Origin: Desulfosporosinus acidiphilus SJ4
Lineage (GTDB): Bacteria > Bacillota > Desulfitobacteriia > Desulfitobacteriales > Desulfitobacteriaceae
Direction of reading: 5' to 3'
Length of the DNA stretch: 64,000 bases
Assembly (NCBI RefSeq): GCF_000255115.2
Contig: NC_018068.1
Coordinates: forward strand, 2,079,977 to 2,143,976
Part shown: in pieces, positions 39,935 through 49,732 of the stretch
Position numbering within the stretch: position 1 is the stretch's first letter
Layout of the letters: every line of letters begins with the position of its first letter
The notes under the pieces: model-generated
Database searches by the model: none
What the model saw: only the letters and a program-made list of their open reading frames with translations
Told to the model about the DNA's origin: nothing
Translations under genes and position numbers: made by a program

Positions 39935-41698
39935 ATGTATCACCTGAGTGACATAAAAACAACAGTACAGCAAACGGCAGACGCCATTGCTGCAGCTTTA
40001 AAAATTGAGGTCGAAATTGCTGATTTTGACCTTATCCGGGTAGCCGGAACAGGGAAGTATAAGGCGCGCTCCGGGAGTCCTATGAATGATGGCTTTGTTT
40101 ACCGCCATGTTATGAAGACCGGAGAACCCGTGATTATTGACAATCCCGGTTACAATGAACTTTGCAAGCCTTGTCCTTGCCGGGGGAATTGTCTTGAGTT
40201 TGCCGAAGTTGCCATTCCTATCCGCGCTGATGAGCAAATCATTGGCGTAATAGGGCTGGTGAGTTTCGATGAGGAGCAAACGAAGCGTCTCATAGATAAT
40301 AAACAATCACTTTTGCGTTTTTTGGAAAAAATGTCGGAGCTTCTTGTTGGGAAAGTGGTTGAAAGTCATCAAAACCGTGAGCGTGAGCTATTGACAAGTC
40401 AGTTGCTTACCGTTCTAAATTTGCTGCCTGACGGAATTTTATTGATCAACGATCAAAAGCAGGTCACTCATTTTAATACCCATGCTGGAAAGTTATTGGA
40501 TATTGATGCGAACCAGGAAATAGAGCTGTACCAGTTATTAGAAGATAAGAAATTGTGGCTGGCAGTGGAACGGGGCGAACAGTTTTCCGGTCCAATAAGA
40601 GGGAAGCGTGTTGCCACTCAGCTTTATTGTGATGCTGTTCCCATTAAGAATAATGATGCCATTGAAGGTGCCGTTATCACCATTAAGGATATTCAGCAAA
40701 TCAAGAAGTTAGTTAAAGAGGCCACCGTGAGTGAAATCGAAACTCATTTTTCCCAGATTATTGGCAACTCAGAGAAGATGAATGAACTTAAGACCATGGC
40801 GTTGCATGTAGCTCCCAGTAAGGCTACCTTACTGATTCAAGGGGAAAGTGGGACTGGGAAAGAATTGTTGGCCCGAGCCATTCACCAGAGCAGTAATCGA
40901 AAAGCGCACTCTTTTATTGCCATTAATTGCGGAGCAATTCCCGAAAACTTATTGGAAAGCGAATTATTCGGCTATGAAGAAGGTTCCTTTACCGGTGCAC
41001 GACGGGGCGGCAAGATGGGTAAGTTCGAATTGGCCCATAATGGAACTATTTTTTTAGATGAAATCGGCGACATGCCTTTGCACTTACAGGTCAAGATTCT
41101 AAGAGTCTTACAGGAACGCAGAGTTGAACGAATCGGAAGTACACGCTCTATTCCCTTAGATGTACGAGTAATCGCCGCAACTCACCGTGATCTGGACGAA
41201 ATGGTGAAAACCGGAGAATTCCGAGAAGATCTCTATTATCGGCTTAATGTTATTCCCTTGATGATTCCTCCTCTGCGGGAACGAGAAGAGGATATTCCGG
41301 TTTTGATTCAATTTTATTTAGATTATTACTCGTCGGTTACGGAAAAAGCGGTGAAAGGCATAACTCCTGAAGTTATGACAAAATTAACCCAGTATGCTTG
41401 GCCAGGCAATGTCCGGGAATTGGGTAACGTGATAGAATATTGCGTTACCATGGTTGTGGGAGACATGATTACCATCGAAAATCTGCCCCAACGGATCAAG
41501 GAAGGCTTCAGATCTGAACCCAAAAGTGTCTCCTTGAACTTAAAGCAACTTGAGAGGGAGTCTATTACGAAAGCCTTGACTATCGCCGAAAAAGCAGGCC
41601 ATAAAGAAGATGCCGCCAATTTACTGGGGATCAGCAGGGCTACCCTCTATCGAAAGATCAAGGAGTATCAAATCGGAGAAAATAAAACCTTTTATTAA
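39935..41698 (+). CDS. YgeV-type sigma-54-dependent activator 2
   Basis: A 587-residue paralogue of the regulator at 21412, with GAGGTG upstream. Same layout: N-terminal sensor with CKPCPCRGNC (Cys77, 80, 86 align with the other protein), PAS-like domain (LLTVLNLLPDGILLINDQKQVTHFN), AAA+ domain with GESGTGKE (about 302), GSFTGA (about 350) and VRVIAATHRDLDEM, and Fis-type HTH (AANLLGISRATLYRKIKEY). The HTH differs from that of regulator 1, in line with the different operator sequence beside it. It sits between ygeX and ygeY-ygeW-arcC and likely activates the promoter at 41938. Confidence 0.87.
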   Translation: MYHLSDIKTTVQQTADAIAAALKIEVEIADFDLIRVAGTGKYKARSGSPMNDGFVYRHVMKTGEPVIIDNPGYNELCKPCPCRGNCLEFAEVAIPIRADEQIIGVIGLVSFDEEQTKRLIDNKQSLLRFLEKMSELLVGKVVESHQNRERELLTSQLLTVLNLLPDGILLINDQKQVTHFNTHAGKLLDIDANQEIELYQLLEDKKLWLAVERGEQFSGPIRGKRVATQLYCDAVPIKNNDAIEGAVITIKDIQQIKKLVKEATVSEIETHFSQIIGNSEKMNELKTMALHVAPSKATLLIQGESGTGKELLARAIHQSSNRKAHSFIAINCGAIPENLLESELFGYEEGSFTGARRGGKMGKFELAHNGTIFLDEIGDMPLHLQVKILRVLQERRVERIGSTRSIPLDVRVIAATHRDLDEMVKTGEFREDLYYRLNVIPLMIPPLREREEDIPVLIQFYLDYYSSVTEKAVKGITPEVMTKLTQYAWPGNVRELGNVIEYCVTMVVGDMITIENLPQRIKEGFRSEPKSVSLNLKQLERESITKALTIAEKAGHKEDAANLLGISRATLYRKIKEYQIGENKTFY

Positions 41699-41742
41699 GT
41701 TCGGTGGCAGTATGTTGCAGCATGTTATGGAAGTCATGAAGT

Positions 41743-41857
41743 GTCTCAATCTTTGACGTTTGTATCAAAATGAGACATAAAGTCTGAACTCCGCTTACGA
41801 CAACCTTCGAGAGATTTCGAAAGAGTAACCTATTAATTGTAAGTCTCATCTTGAGAA
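41743..41857. promoter_or_regulatory. Three putative activator sites (GTCTC-N5-GAGAC family)
   Basis: GTCTCAATCTTTGAC (41743-41757), GTATCAAAATGAGAC (41762-41776) and GTCTCATCTTGAGAA (41843-41857) lie 80-195 bp upstream of the sigma-54 promoter at 41938. Each deviates from the perfect repeat at 39861 by one or two bases. The first two are 19 bp apart, nearly two helix turns. Confidence 0.68.
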
Positions 41858-41937
41858 TCTGCCTGAGCAGACCTTTTGGATGTTTCCATGATGATCAAAA
41901 TTATAGCCAAAACTTAAACTGGATAAGACAACAATCT

Positions 41938-41954
41938 TTGGCATGATTCTTGCA
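41938..41954 (+). promoter_or_regulatory. Sigma-54 promoter of ygeY-ygeW-arcC
   Basis: TTGGCATGATTCTTGCA, GG-N10-GC, 80 bp before the ygeY start. Confidence 0.87.
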
Positions 41955-42033
41955 TTAATCCCTATAGGAACGATCATAATATCCATATGATGATCGAAAA
42001 TCACCAATCCAAACGTCGAAAGGGGAATTTATT

Positions 42034-43281
42034 TTGGATACCGATTTTGCAAAAGTTCTGGAATTGGCCAAAAAGTATGAACCTGAAATGAGCCGTTTCT
42101 TACGTGATCTTATCGCTATACCAAGCGAGAGCTGTCAAGAAAAAGATGTCGTTTTAAGAATTAAGGAAGAAATGGTTAAAGTAGGGTTTGATCGAGTAGA
42201 TATTGACCCGATGGGTAATGTTCTTGGTTATATCGGCCATGGCAAGCACCTGATTGCTATGGATGCACACATTGATACTGTAGGCGTTGGTGATCCCGGA
42301 CTTTGGAAATATGATCCTTATCAAGGATATGAAGATGAAGAAATCATTATCGGCCGTGGGGCTTCGGACCAAACCGGCGGTATGGCCTCGATGGTTTATG
42401 CCGGTAAGATCATCAAAGATCTTGGTTTGGAAGATGAATTTACTTTAGTGGTCGTGGGCTCCGTACAGGAAGAAGACTGTGACGGGTTATGCTGGCAGTA
42501 TATTATTAAGGAAGATAAGGTTGTCCCCGAATTCGTGGTAATAACAGAACCAACCGATGGCAAGATTTATCGCGGGCACCGTGGCCGGATGGAAATTAAA
42601 GTCATGACGAAAGGCGTCAGCTGCCATGGGTCGGCTCCAGAACGAGGAGATAATGCTATTTATAAAATGGCTCCGATTCTAATTGAGCTGCGCAGTTTAC
42701 ATGAGAACTTGCAAGATCATCCTTTCTTAGGAAAGGGCAGTTTAACGGTTTCGGAAATCTTCCATACCTCACCTTCACGCTGTGCCGTAGCCGATAGCTG
42801 TTGGATATCTGTAGACCGTCGCTTAACCGCCGGAGAATCTTGGGAATTTGCTCTGCAACAAATCAGAAATCTCCCTTCCGTTAAAGCAGCTAATGCCGAA
42901 GTGAGTATGTATACTTATGAAAGACCGTCCTATACCAATCTCGTTTATCCGACAGAATCCTATTTCCCAACCTGGTTAATCGAAGCCGGACATCCGGTGA
43001 GCGCTACTTTGGAAGACTCTTATAAAGGATTATTTGGCAAAGATCCTGTGGTTGATAAATGGACCTTCTCTACTAACGGTGTGTCCATCATGGGTCGTTA
43101 TGGAATTCCTTGCATTGGATTCGGGCCTGGTCATGAGGACCAAGCTCATGCCCCGAATGAACGCACTTGGAAAAAAGAACTTGTAGATTGCGCTGCTATG
43201 TATGCTGTCATTCCAAGCCTCTATATCCGGAAGTATGTTGATTCCATGCCGAGTGCGACAGAAAATTTAATGAAACTATAA
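42034..43281 (+). CDS. ygeY: YgeY-type M20 metallohydrolase
   Basis: A 415-residue M20 peptidase/deacetylase-family protein starting with TTG after AAAGGGG. Metal and catalytic motifs: [13 protein letters not shown] (His/Asp, about 75), [12 protein letters not shown] (bridging Asp), [10 protein letters not shown] (catalytic Glu pair), [11 protein letters not shown], and [15 protein letters not shown] (last metal His). In the anaerobic purine pathway it is thought to act on an acyl/ureido amino acid after ring opening, before diaminopropionate is formed; the exact substrate is not shown by sequence. First gene of a three-gene operon with ygeW and arcC. Confidence 0.9.
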   Translation: MDTDFAKVLELAKKYEPEMSRFLRDLIAIPSESCQEKDVVLRIKEEMVKVGFDRVDIDPMGNVLGYIGHGKHLIAMDAHIDTVGVGDPGLWKYDPYQGYEDEEIIIGRGASDQTGGMASMVYAGKIIKDLGLEDEFTLVVVGSVQEEDCDGLCWQYIIKEDKVVPEFVVITEPTDGKIYRGHRGRMEIKVMTKGVSCHGSAPERGDNAIYKMAPILIELRSLHENLQDHPFLGKGSLTVSEIFHTSPSRCAVADSCWISVDRRLTAGESWEFALQQIRNLPSVKAANAEVSMYTYERPSYTNLVYPTESYFPTWLIEAGHPVSATLEDSYKGLFGKDPVVDKWTFSTNGVSIMGRYGIPCIGFGPGHEDQAHAPNERTWKKELVDCAAMYAVIPSLYIRKYVDSMPSATENLMKL

Positions 43282-43373
43282 TTTAGTATCGTACTAATGT
43301 AACAATTCCTGGCAGGAACTTCTTAACCCATACCTTTTCATAAATGAAGTAAATATTAGGAGGAAGCAAAACT

Positions 43374-44378
43374 ATGAACACGGTATTCAGAGGAAGACAT
43401 TTCATTAACTTAGAGGACTTTACAAGAGAAGAAATTGACACCATGCTTGAAGTCTCGATGGACCTTAAGCGGAAATTTGCCATGGGTGAAGATACCCCTT
43501 ATCTTACCAATAAAACCGGTTTCTTAATGTTCTTTGAACAATCCACTCGGACCCGAAACTCCATGGAAGCTGGGATGGCTCAATTAGGCGGACATGCCGG
43601 TTTCTTAGATTCCAGTACCATGCAGGTTGCTCATGGTGAGACAGCAAAAGATACGGCAATTATTCTCTCACGCTTTGGACATATGATTGCCTGCCGTTAC
43701 TGCAACTGGGGCAGAGGAAATGCCTATTTGAACGAAATGGCTCGCTGGTCTTCCGCGCCCATTATGAACTTGCAATGTGACCTCTATCATCCTTTCCAAG
43801 GTCTGGCTGACTTGATGACTATTAAAGAGAAACTTCCAGATTTACGCCGCAAAAAGATTTCTATTATTTGGGCTTATGCTGAAAGTCATAAAAAACCCAT
43901 TTCCGTACCTGTTACTCAAGTCCTCCTCTTCCCGCGTTATGGTATGGATGTTTGGTTGGCTTATCCTAAGGGTTGGGAACTACCTGAATGGGTTATTGAA
44001 CAAGCCAGAGCTAACGCTGAGAAGCATGGCGGCACTTTGACAATTACTCACGATGAGGCAGCCGCCTATAAAGATGCCGATATTGTGATTCCTAAGAGCT
44101 GGGGAAACTGGGTTACCGACCAAACAGGTGCTACGGAAACCGGTGCCAGCAAGGTTATTGATGATGCTTTAATTGCCAATAAGAGCTGGAAGTGCACGGA
44201 AGCTAAAATGGCAACTGCTAGCAAAGATGTTATGTATATGCATGCTCTGCCGGCTGACCGCAATAACGAAGTGGAAGACTCAGTCATTGACGGACCTCAC
44301 TCCATTGCTTACGATGCTGCTGAGAACCGCTTGCATACAGCAAAAGCAGTGATGACCTTGTTGGTAGGTGGCAAATAA
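43374..44378 (+). CDS. ygeW: YgeW-type carbamoyltransferase
   Basis: A 334-residue member of the aspartate/ornithine carbamoyltransferase fold, with AGGAGG upstream. The carbamoyl-phosphate site is EQSTRTRNSMEAGM (about 56-69), with HPFQGLADLMTI and MHALPADRNNEVEDSV (HxLP motif). It resembles the YgeW/UTC-like group with unknown acceptor rather than classical OTC. With carbamate kinase next to it, it likely runs in the catabolic direction, phosphorolysing a ureido or carbamoyl intermediate to carbamoyl phosphate. Ends two bases before arcC. Confidence 0.9.
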   Translation: MNTVFRGRHFINLEDFTREEIDTMLEVSMDLKRKFAMGEDTPYLTNKTGFLMFFEQSTRTRNSMEAGMAQLGGHAGFLDSSTMQVAHGETAKDTAIILSRFGHMIACRYCNWGRGNAYLNEMARWSSAPIMNLQCDLYHPFQGLADLMTIKEKLPDLRRKKISIIWAYAESHKKPISVPVTQVLLFPRYGMDVWLAYPKGWELPEWVIEQARANAEKHGGTLTITHDEAAAYKDADIVIPKSWGNWVTDQTGATETGASKVIDDALIANKSWKCTEAKMATASKDVMYMHALPADRNNEVEDSVIDGPHSIAYDAAENRLHTAKAVMTLLVGGK

Positions 44379-44380
44379 AC

Positions 44381-45331
44381 GTGAGTACATTAGCTGTTGT
44401 TGCTATCGGTGGAAATTCTCTGATTCGGGACAAAGGACATGAATCCGTTGAGGATCAATATCAAGCAGTCTGTGAAACAGCTAAGCACATTGCGGGTATG
44501 ATCGAGCAAGGATACGAAGTGATCATTACTCATGGCAATGGCCCCCAAGTTGGATTTATTCTGAGAAGATCAGAAATAGCTACGGATGTTGCTGCAATGC
44601 ATCAGGTGCCCTTAGTGAGCTGCGGCGCGGACACTCAAGGTGCCATTGGCTATCAAATTCAACAGGCAATGGATAACGAGTTTAAAAAGAGAGGCATTAA
44701 GAAATCGGCAGTGACCCTTGTGACTCAGGTGGTGGTTTCGCCCGATGATCCTGCTTTTCAAAAACCGGCAAAACCTATTGGTTCCTTCTATTCCAAAGAG
44801 CAGGCTGAAATGATTAAAAAATCAAACCCTTCCTGGGTGTTGGTTGAGGATGCCGGAAGAGGATATCGCAGAGTTGTGCCGTCTCCTCTTCCCCAAGAAA
44901 TTGTGGAAAAGGATGTTATTAATCAACTCGCTCGTGCCGGCTATTGTGTTGTGAGCGTGGGAGGCGGCGGAATCCCGGTTATGAAACGAGAGGATAATTC
45001 TTTTCAGGGTGTCGATGCCGTTATTGACAAAGATTTTGCTTCAAGCCTTCTGGCCTCAGACATTAATGCGGATCTCTTAATTATTTCAACCGGAGTGCCG
45101 ACGGTTTATCTCAACTACGGTAAACCTGAGGAAAAAGCTTTAACGAAGGTTTCTCTGGCTGAACTGAAGCAATATATGGCTGAAAATCACTTTGCTCCCG
45201 GCAGCATGCTGCCGAAAGTTCAGGCAGTGATTAAATTCCTGGAGAATGGCGGAAAAGAAGCGATCATCACGAATCCTGAATCTCTGGAAGATGCTGTAGC
45301 CGGAAAGACCGGCACTCATGTTTATCCGTAA
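44381..45331 (+). CDS. arcC: Carbamate kinase
   Basis: A 316-residue carbamate kinase (YqeA/ArcC) starting with GTG, two bases after ygeW. Motifs: VVAIGGNSLIRD at the N-terminus, ITHGNGPQVGFILRRSE (about 47-63), VVSVGGGGIPVM (about 188) and DKDFASSLLASDINADLLIISTGVPTVYLNYG. It converts carbamoyl phosphate and ADP to ATP, ammonia and CO2, the substrate-level phosphorylation step of the pathway. Last gene of the ygeY operon. Confidence 0.93.
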   Translation: MSTLAVVAIGGNSLIRDKGHESVEDQYQAVCETAKHIAGMIEQGYEVIITHGNGPQVGFILRRSEIATDVAAMHQVPLVSCGADTQGAIGYQIQQAMDNEFKKRGIKKSAVTLVTQVVVSPDDPAFQKPAKPIGSFYSKEQAEMIKKSNPSWVLVEDAGRGYRRVVPSPLPQEIVEKDVINQLARAGYCVVSVGGGGIPVMKREDNSFQGVDAVIDKDFASSLLASDINADLLIISTGVPTVYLNYGKPEEKALTKVSLAELKQYMAENHFAPGSMLPKVQAVIKFLENGGKEAIITNPESLEDAVAGKTGTHVYP

Positions 45332-45695
45332 TTTTATCTCATCAATTTTGGAATTAAGTAACATTAGTTTAGGTATCAACAATTCAAATGTAAGATTTTA
45401 AGTATCAATTTCTCAAATATAACTGTTCAGGTTCTTCGGTATTAGGCAACACCCATGGCTCAACCTAATCAGAGTGCTTTCCGCGGAAAGCACTCTGTCT
45501 CAAAATTCAAGAATCCTCTGAAAGTTAAATGAATCATCACTCTACACCCAGCGAAGAAATCAAGGATTAGCCCCAACTTATAGAAGTAGAGCCTTAGATA
45601 GGGTTTAATATAGGTTTTTAGTTAAGGTAAAGATAGAATGAAGGACCTCAAGTACCACATACGAATTTCTAAATAAGCCTTAAGGAGATTATGGA
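45332..45695. promoter_or_regulatory. Gap with perfect 26-bp palindrome before hyuA
   Basis: A perfect palindrome at 45471-45496 (half-site AGAGTGCTTTCCG, no loop) without a following T-run is directly followed by GTCTC. It could be a terminator-like cruciform or an operator. No sigma-54 promoter was found before hyuA. The rest is AT-rich with no gene. Confidence 0.5.
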
Positions 45696-47099
45696 ATGGG
45701 TATTGTATTAAATGGCGGGACTGTAGTAACAGCTGCCGACGTTTATCAAGCAGACGTCCGGATTGAAGGCGAGAGGATTGCGGCTCTTGGTTTTGAGATC
45801 GAGCAACCTGGTGATCAGGTCATCAATGTGGACGGCTGCTTTATAGTTCCGGGCGGTATTGACCCCCATACCCACTTTGACCTCCCCGCAGGAGATATTA
45901 CGACTTCCGATGATTTTTATTCGGGGACTAGAGCCGCTTTATTGGGGGGCACTACCACGATTATAGATTATGCCACTCAATTTAAAGGGGAAAGTCTCAA
46001 AACAGGCTTGGAAAACTGGCATAAAAAAGCTGACGGTAAATGTTTTGTGGATTATGGTTTTCACATGGCGATTACTGATTGGAATGATTCTGTCGCTCAG
46101 GAAATGACAACAATGGTTCACCAAGAAGGTGTGCCTTCTTTTAAACTGTATATGGCTTATAAAAATGTCCTGCAAGTCGATGATGCCGCTCTCTTACAGG
46201 CCCTGCGCCGGGCCGGAGAATGTGAAGCACTGGTTTGTGTCCATTGTGAAAACGGAGATGTGGTTTATGATCTTGTGCAAAAGGCCCGTCAGGTAGGGAA
46301 AATTGCTCCTAAATATCATCCATTGACCCGGCCTCCCGAGGCAGAAGCCGAAGCTGCTTCACGGGTGATTGCTCTTGCTCAGATGGCCGATGCGCCTGTT
46401 TATATTGTTCATCTTACCTGCAGTGGAGCCCTTCAGGCTGTAATTGACGCCAAATTACAAGGTCGAGAGGTCTATGCGGAAACTTGCCCGCAATACCTCT
46501 TGCTCGATGAAAGTTATTACGACTCTGAAGGTTTTAATGGTGCCAAATATGTTATATCCCCGCCCTTGCGTCCGATTCAAAATCAAGCTGCGCTTTGGAC
46601 GGGTTTGCAAACGGGGATTTTGGAGACGATGGCCACCGACCATTGTGCGTTTAATTATAAAGGCCAGAAAGAACTAGGTCTGGAAGACTTCAGTAAGATT
46701 CCCAACGGAGCACCCGGTGTGGAAACCAGAATGGGGTTGCTCTATACCTATGGTGTGCAAACAGGGAAATTGAATCTTAATGAGTTTGTCGCTTTGACAT
46801 CTACCAATGCCGCGAAACTGTTTGGCTTATTTCCCCGCAAAGGCACTATAGCGCCTGGCAGTGATGCTGATCTGGTAGTATGGGACCCGAGAAGTTCGTC
46901 TGAAATCTCAGTCGACAGACTGCACCAGCAAGTGGACTATACTCCTTTTGAGGGCTTCCGACAACAGGGAAAAGCCATTAAGGTATTTTTACGCGGCAAA
47001 CTGGTCTGTCAAGATGGAGAATTAATTCAAGAGTTACCTGCAGGAAAGTATTTGTTCCGGAATCCATTTCTGAGGAGAAAGGATGGGAAACATGTTTAA
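45696..47099 (+). CDS. hyuA: HyuA-type dihydropyrimidinase/hydantoinase
   Basis: A 467-residue cyclic amidohydrolase with AAGGAG upstream. Metal-site motifs: VPGGIDPHTHFDLPAG (about 50), SFKLYMAYKN with the carboxylated Lys (about 149), VCVHCENGDVV, VYIVHLTC and TDHCAFNY. The family hydrolyses six- or five-membered cyclic ureides. In the E. coli region (hyuA/ygeZ) and in gut purine clusters it is linked to purine breakdown, so it probably opens a ring derived from the purine. Its last 17 bases overlap the xdhD-like gene, showing one transcript. Confidence 0.9.
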   Translation: MGIVLNGGTVVTAADVYQADVRIEGERIAALGFEIEQPGDQVINVDGCFIVPGGIDPHTHFDLPAGDITTSDDFYSGTRAALLGGTTTIIDYATQFKGESLKTGLENWHKKADGKCFVDYGFHMAITDWNDSVAQEMTTMVHQEGVPSFKLYMAYKNVLQVDDAALLQALRRAGECEALVCVHCENGDVVYDLVQKARQVGKIAPKYHPLTRPPEAEAEAASRVIALAQMADAPVYIVHLTCSGALQAVIDAKLQGREVYAETCPQYLLLDESYYDSEGFNGAKYVISPPLRPIQNQAALWTGLQTGILETMATDHCAFNYKGQKELGLEDFSKIPNGAPGVETRMGLLYTYGVQTGKLNLNEFVALTSTNAAKLFGLFPRKGTIAPGSDADLVVWDPRSSSEISVDRLHQQVDYTPFEGFRQQGKAIKVFLRGKLVCQDGELIQELPAGKYLFRNPFLRRKDGKHV

Positions 47100-49647
47100 G
47101 ATTAATGTCAATGGAACAGAGTATTCTTGCCAGGACGATATGAACCTTATGGAATATTTGAGGGACGTTTTGCAGATCACATCCTTAAAAAACGGCTGCG
47201 GAGAAGGGGTGTGCGGTGCTTGTACAGTACTTGTGGATGACAAGAAAGTGCGGGCTTGTACGCAAACCCTGGCCAAAGTGGCGGGAAAGAATGTCCTGAC
47301 CGTGGATGGGCTGTCTGAAAGAGAAAAAGAAGCCTATACCTGGGCCTTCGCGGAAGCCGGTGCCGTTCAGTGCGGATTTTGTATTCCCGGGATGATCGTC
47401 AGTGCTAAAGCTTTAATTGACAAGTCTCCCAATCCTACCCCTAAAGAAATTAAAGAGGCGATCCGCGGCAATATCTGTCGCTGCACGGGTTATGTAAAAA
47501 TAGAACAAGGAATTATGTTAGCGGCTAAAGTGTTGCGCGGTGAAATGCAGACCAATGCTGCGGCGCTTTCGGGAGCCGGAGTGGGGACAAGTATTCAGCG
47601 CCTGGATGCTCGGGAAAAAGTCCTGGGAACCGGTCAATATGTAGACGATTTGTTCGTTGAGAATATGCTTCATGCCGCAGTCCTGCGCACAAGCTATCCC
47701 CGAGCTCTTGTCAAGGGGATCGATACCTCGGCTGCTCGGGTTTATCCCGGGGTTGAGGCAGTTTTGACAGCAGAAGATATTCCCGGGACTAATGAGCATG
47801 GTCATATATTTCACGATTGGCCGACCTTGATTGCCGTTGGGCAAGAAACCCGCTATGTTGGGGATGCCGTTGCTCTAATTGCAGCTCAAACAAAAAAGCA
47901 AGCCCGGGAGGCTTTAGCATTAATCAAAGTTGATTACGAAGAACTCAAACCCATTCTCAGTCCTACGGAGGCTCTGGCCGACGATGCTCCGAAAATTCAC
48001 GAGCAAGGAAATTTGTTAAGCACCACCATCATCAAGCGGGGAAATGTAGAAGAAGCCTTAGCAAAATCAGCTCATGTGATAACTCAACGATATTCAACCC
48101 CGCCCACGGAACATGCATTTATGGAGCCGGAAAGCGCTTTGGCCATTCCACAGGAAGACGGAGGGATTTTAGTCTATGTCGGTGATCAGAGCGTTTACGA
48201 TGACCAACATGGCATTATGGGGATATTGGGGCTTCCGGCTGAAAAAGTCAGGATCGTCAGTAAACTCGTCGGCGGTGGTTTTGGAGGAAAAGAGGACTTA
48301 AGCGTACAGCATCATGCGGCTCTTTTGGCTTATAAAACTCAAAAACCTGTCAAGCTCACCCTTTCGCGCAAGGAGAGTATCCTTGTCCATCCTAAACGGC
48401 ACGCCATGGAATTGGAAGTCACCACCGGGTGTGATGCTGGGGGAAAACTAACGGCCCTGACCGCTAAAATTGTTGCGGACACCGGGGCTTATGCCTCCTT
48501 GGGAACCGCTGTACTGCAGAGAGCCTGTACCCATGTGGGGGGACCATATCAAATTGCGAACGTTGATATTACCGGACTTTGTGTTTATACCAATAATCCT
48601 CCGGCCGGAGCCTTTAGGGGCTTTGGTGTCCCTCAGGCGGCTTTTGCCTCTGAAACAAATCTTGATCTCTTAGCTGAAAAAGTGGGGATTTCTCCTTGGG
48701 AAATTCGCTACCGCAATGCCCTGGAGCCTGGCATGATTAATCCTACAGGCCAGATCACCGATGAGGGGACAGCTGTTAAGGAAACACTTTTGGCAGTTCG
48801 AGAGGTGTACGAATCTAATCCTTATGCAGGAATTGCCTGTGTTATGAAGAATACTGGAATAGGTGTCGGTTTGCCGGATACCGGACGGGTCAAACTGCAA
48901 GTATGCGACGGAAAAGTATTAGTCTTGACAAGTGCCGCTTGTATTGGACAAGGATTAGCCACGGTGACAAGTCAAATTGTCAATGAGGCGACAGGTCTGC
49001 CTTTGGAGCGTATTTCTTTTGGTGTGCCCGATACTTTTGTCACTCCGGATTCGGGAACAACGACCGCCTCGCGTCAAACGCTATTTACAGGGGAAGCTGT
49101 CCGGCAAGCATCGCTGAAACTTCAGCAAGCCTTATATAAATGCTCTCTGGAAGAGTTAGAGGGCATGGAGTTTTATGGGGAATATTTCGGTAAGACAGAT
49201 CCCATTAATTCCGATAAAACGAATCCGGTCAGTCATGTTGCTTACAGTTATGCTACTCAAGTAGTGATTCTCGATGAGCAGGGCCTCGTGAAAAAGGTTG
49301 TGGCTGCTCACGACGTAGGACGGGCCATTAATCCTAAAGCCGTAGAAGGACAGATTGAGGGCGGAGTAGTCATGGGGTTAGGTTACGCCTTGAAAGAAGA
49401 TTTCCCGCTGCAAAACGGTGTTCCCACGGCCAAATTTGGTACCTTAGGTCTCTTGAGATCGACGGATGTTCCGGAAATTGAATCAATTATCATTGAGAAG
49501 AATTCTTCACCATTAGCCTATGGGGCTAAAGGAATCGGGGAAATCTCGTCAATTCCAGCAGCACCCGCCGTAGCTTCGGCTTATCATAAGTTTGACGGTA
49601 AAGTGCGCACTTCACTCCCGCTGCGTGAGACACCATACAAAAAGTGA
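47083..49647 (+). CDS. xdhD: XdhD-like fused 2Fe-2S/molybdenum hydroxylase
   Basis: An 854-residue protein in which the 2Fe-2S subunit (GCGEGVCGAC about 39, CGFCIPG about 97, CRCTGY about 132) is fused to the Mo-binding subunit (from about 170). Mo-site motifs are GGGFGGKED (about 396), GAFRGFGVPQ (about 508), a GQGLATVTSQI block and GAKGIGEISSIPAAP (about 813, catalytic Glu). This is the domain order of E. coli XdhD. No FAD subunit is encoded beside it, so electrons may go to YgfK or to an FAD subunit encoded elsewhere in the island. ATG 47083 was kept; ATG 47092 is possible. Confidence 0.9.
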   Translation: MGNMFKINVNGTEYSCQDDMNLMEYLRDVLQITSLKNGCGEGVCGACTVLVDDKKVRACTQTLAKVAGKNVLTVDGLSEREKEAYTWAFAEAGAVQCGFCIPGMIVSAKALIDKSPNPTPKEIKEAIRGNICRCTGYVKIEQGIMLAAKVLRGEMQTNAAALSGAGVGTSIQRLDAREKVLGTGQYVDDLFVENMLHAAVLRTSYPRALVKGIDTSAARVYPGVEAVLTAEDIPGTNEHGHIFHDWPTLIAVGQETRYVGDAVALIAAQTKKQAREALALIKVDYEELKPILSPTEALADDAPKIHEQGNLLSTTIIKRGNVEEALAKSAHVITQRYSTPPTEHAFMEPESALAIPQEDGGILVYVGDQSVYDDQHGIMGILGLPAEKVRIVSKLVGGGFGGKEDLSVQHHAALLAYKTQKPVKLTLSRKESILVHPKRHAMELEVTTGCDAGGKLTALTAKIVADTGAYASLGTAVLQRACTHVGGPYQIANVDITGLCVYTNNPPAGAFRGFGVPQAAFASETNLDLLAEKVGISPWEIRYRNALEPGMINPTGQITDEGTAVKETLLAVREVYESNPYAGIACVMKNTGIGVGLPDTGRVKLQVCDGKVLVLTSAACIGQGLATVTSQIVNEATGLPLERISFGVPDTFVTPDSGTTTASRQTLFTGEAVRQASLKLQQALYKCSLEELEGMEFYGEYFGKTDPINSDKTNPVSHVAYSYATQVVILDEQGLVKKVVAAHDVGRAINPKAVEGQIEGGVVMGLGYALKEDFPLQNGVPTAKFGTLGLLRSTDVPEIESIIIEKNSSPLAYGAKGIGEISSIPAAPAVASAYHKFDGKVRTSLPLRETPYKK

Positions 49648-49732
49648 TCTCGTTCAGCTAAAGCAAAACAAAGCAAAATGAAGCTTAAGCAAAGTTAAAT
49701 TGAATAAATTAAATTAAATAAAGCTAAAGTGG

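Noticed and set aside
43374-45331. Arginine deiminase pathway (arcB-arcC)
   Set aside because: No arginine deiminase is present, the transferase is of the YgeW type, and the operon starts with ygeY.
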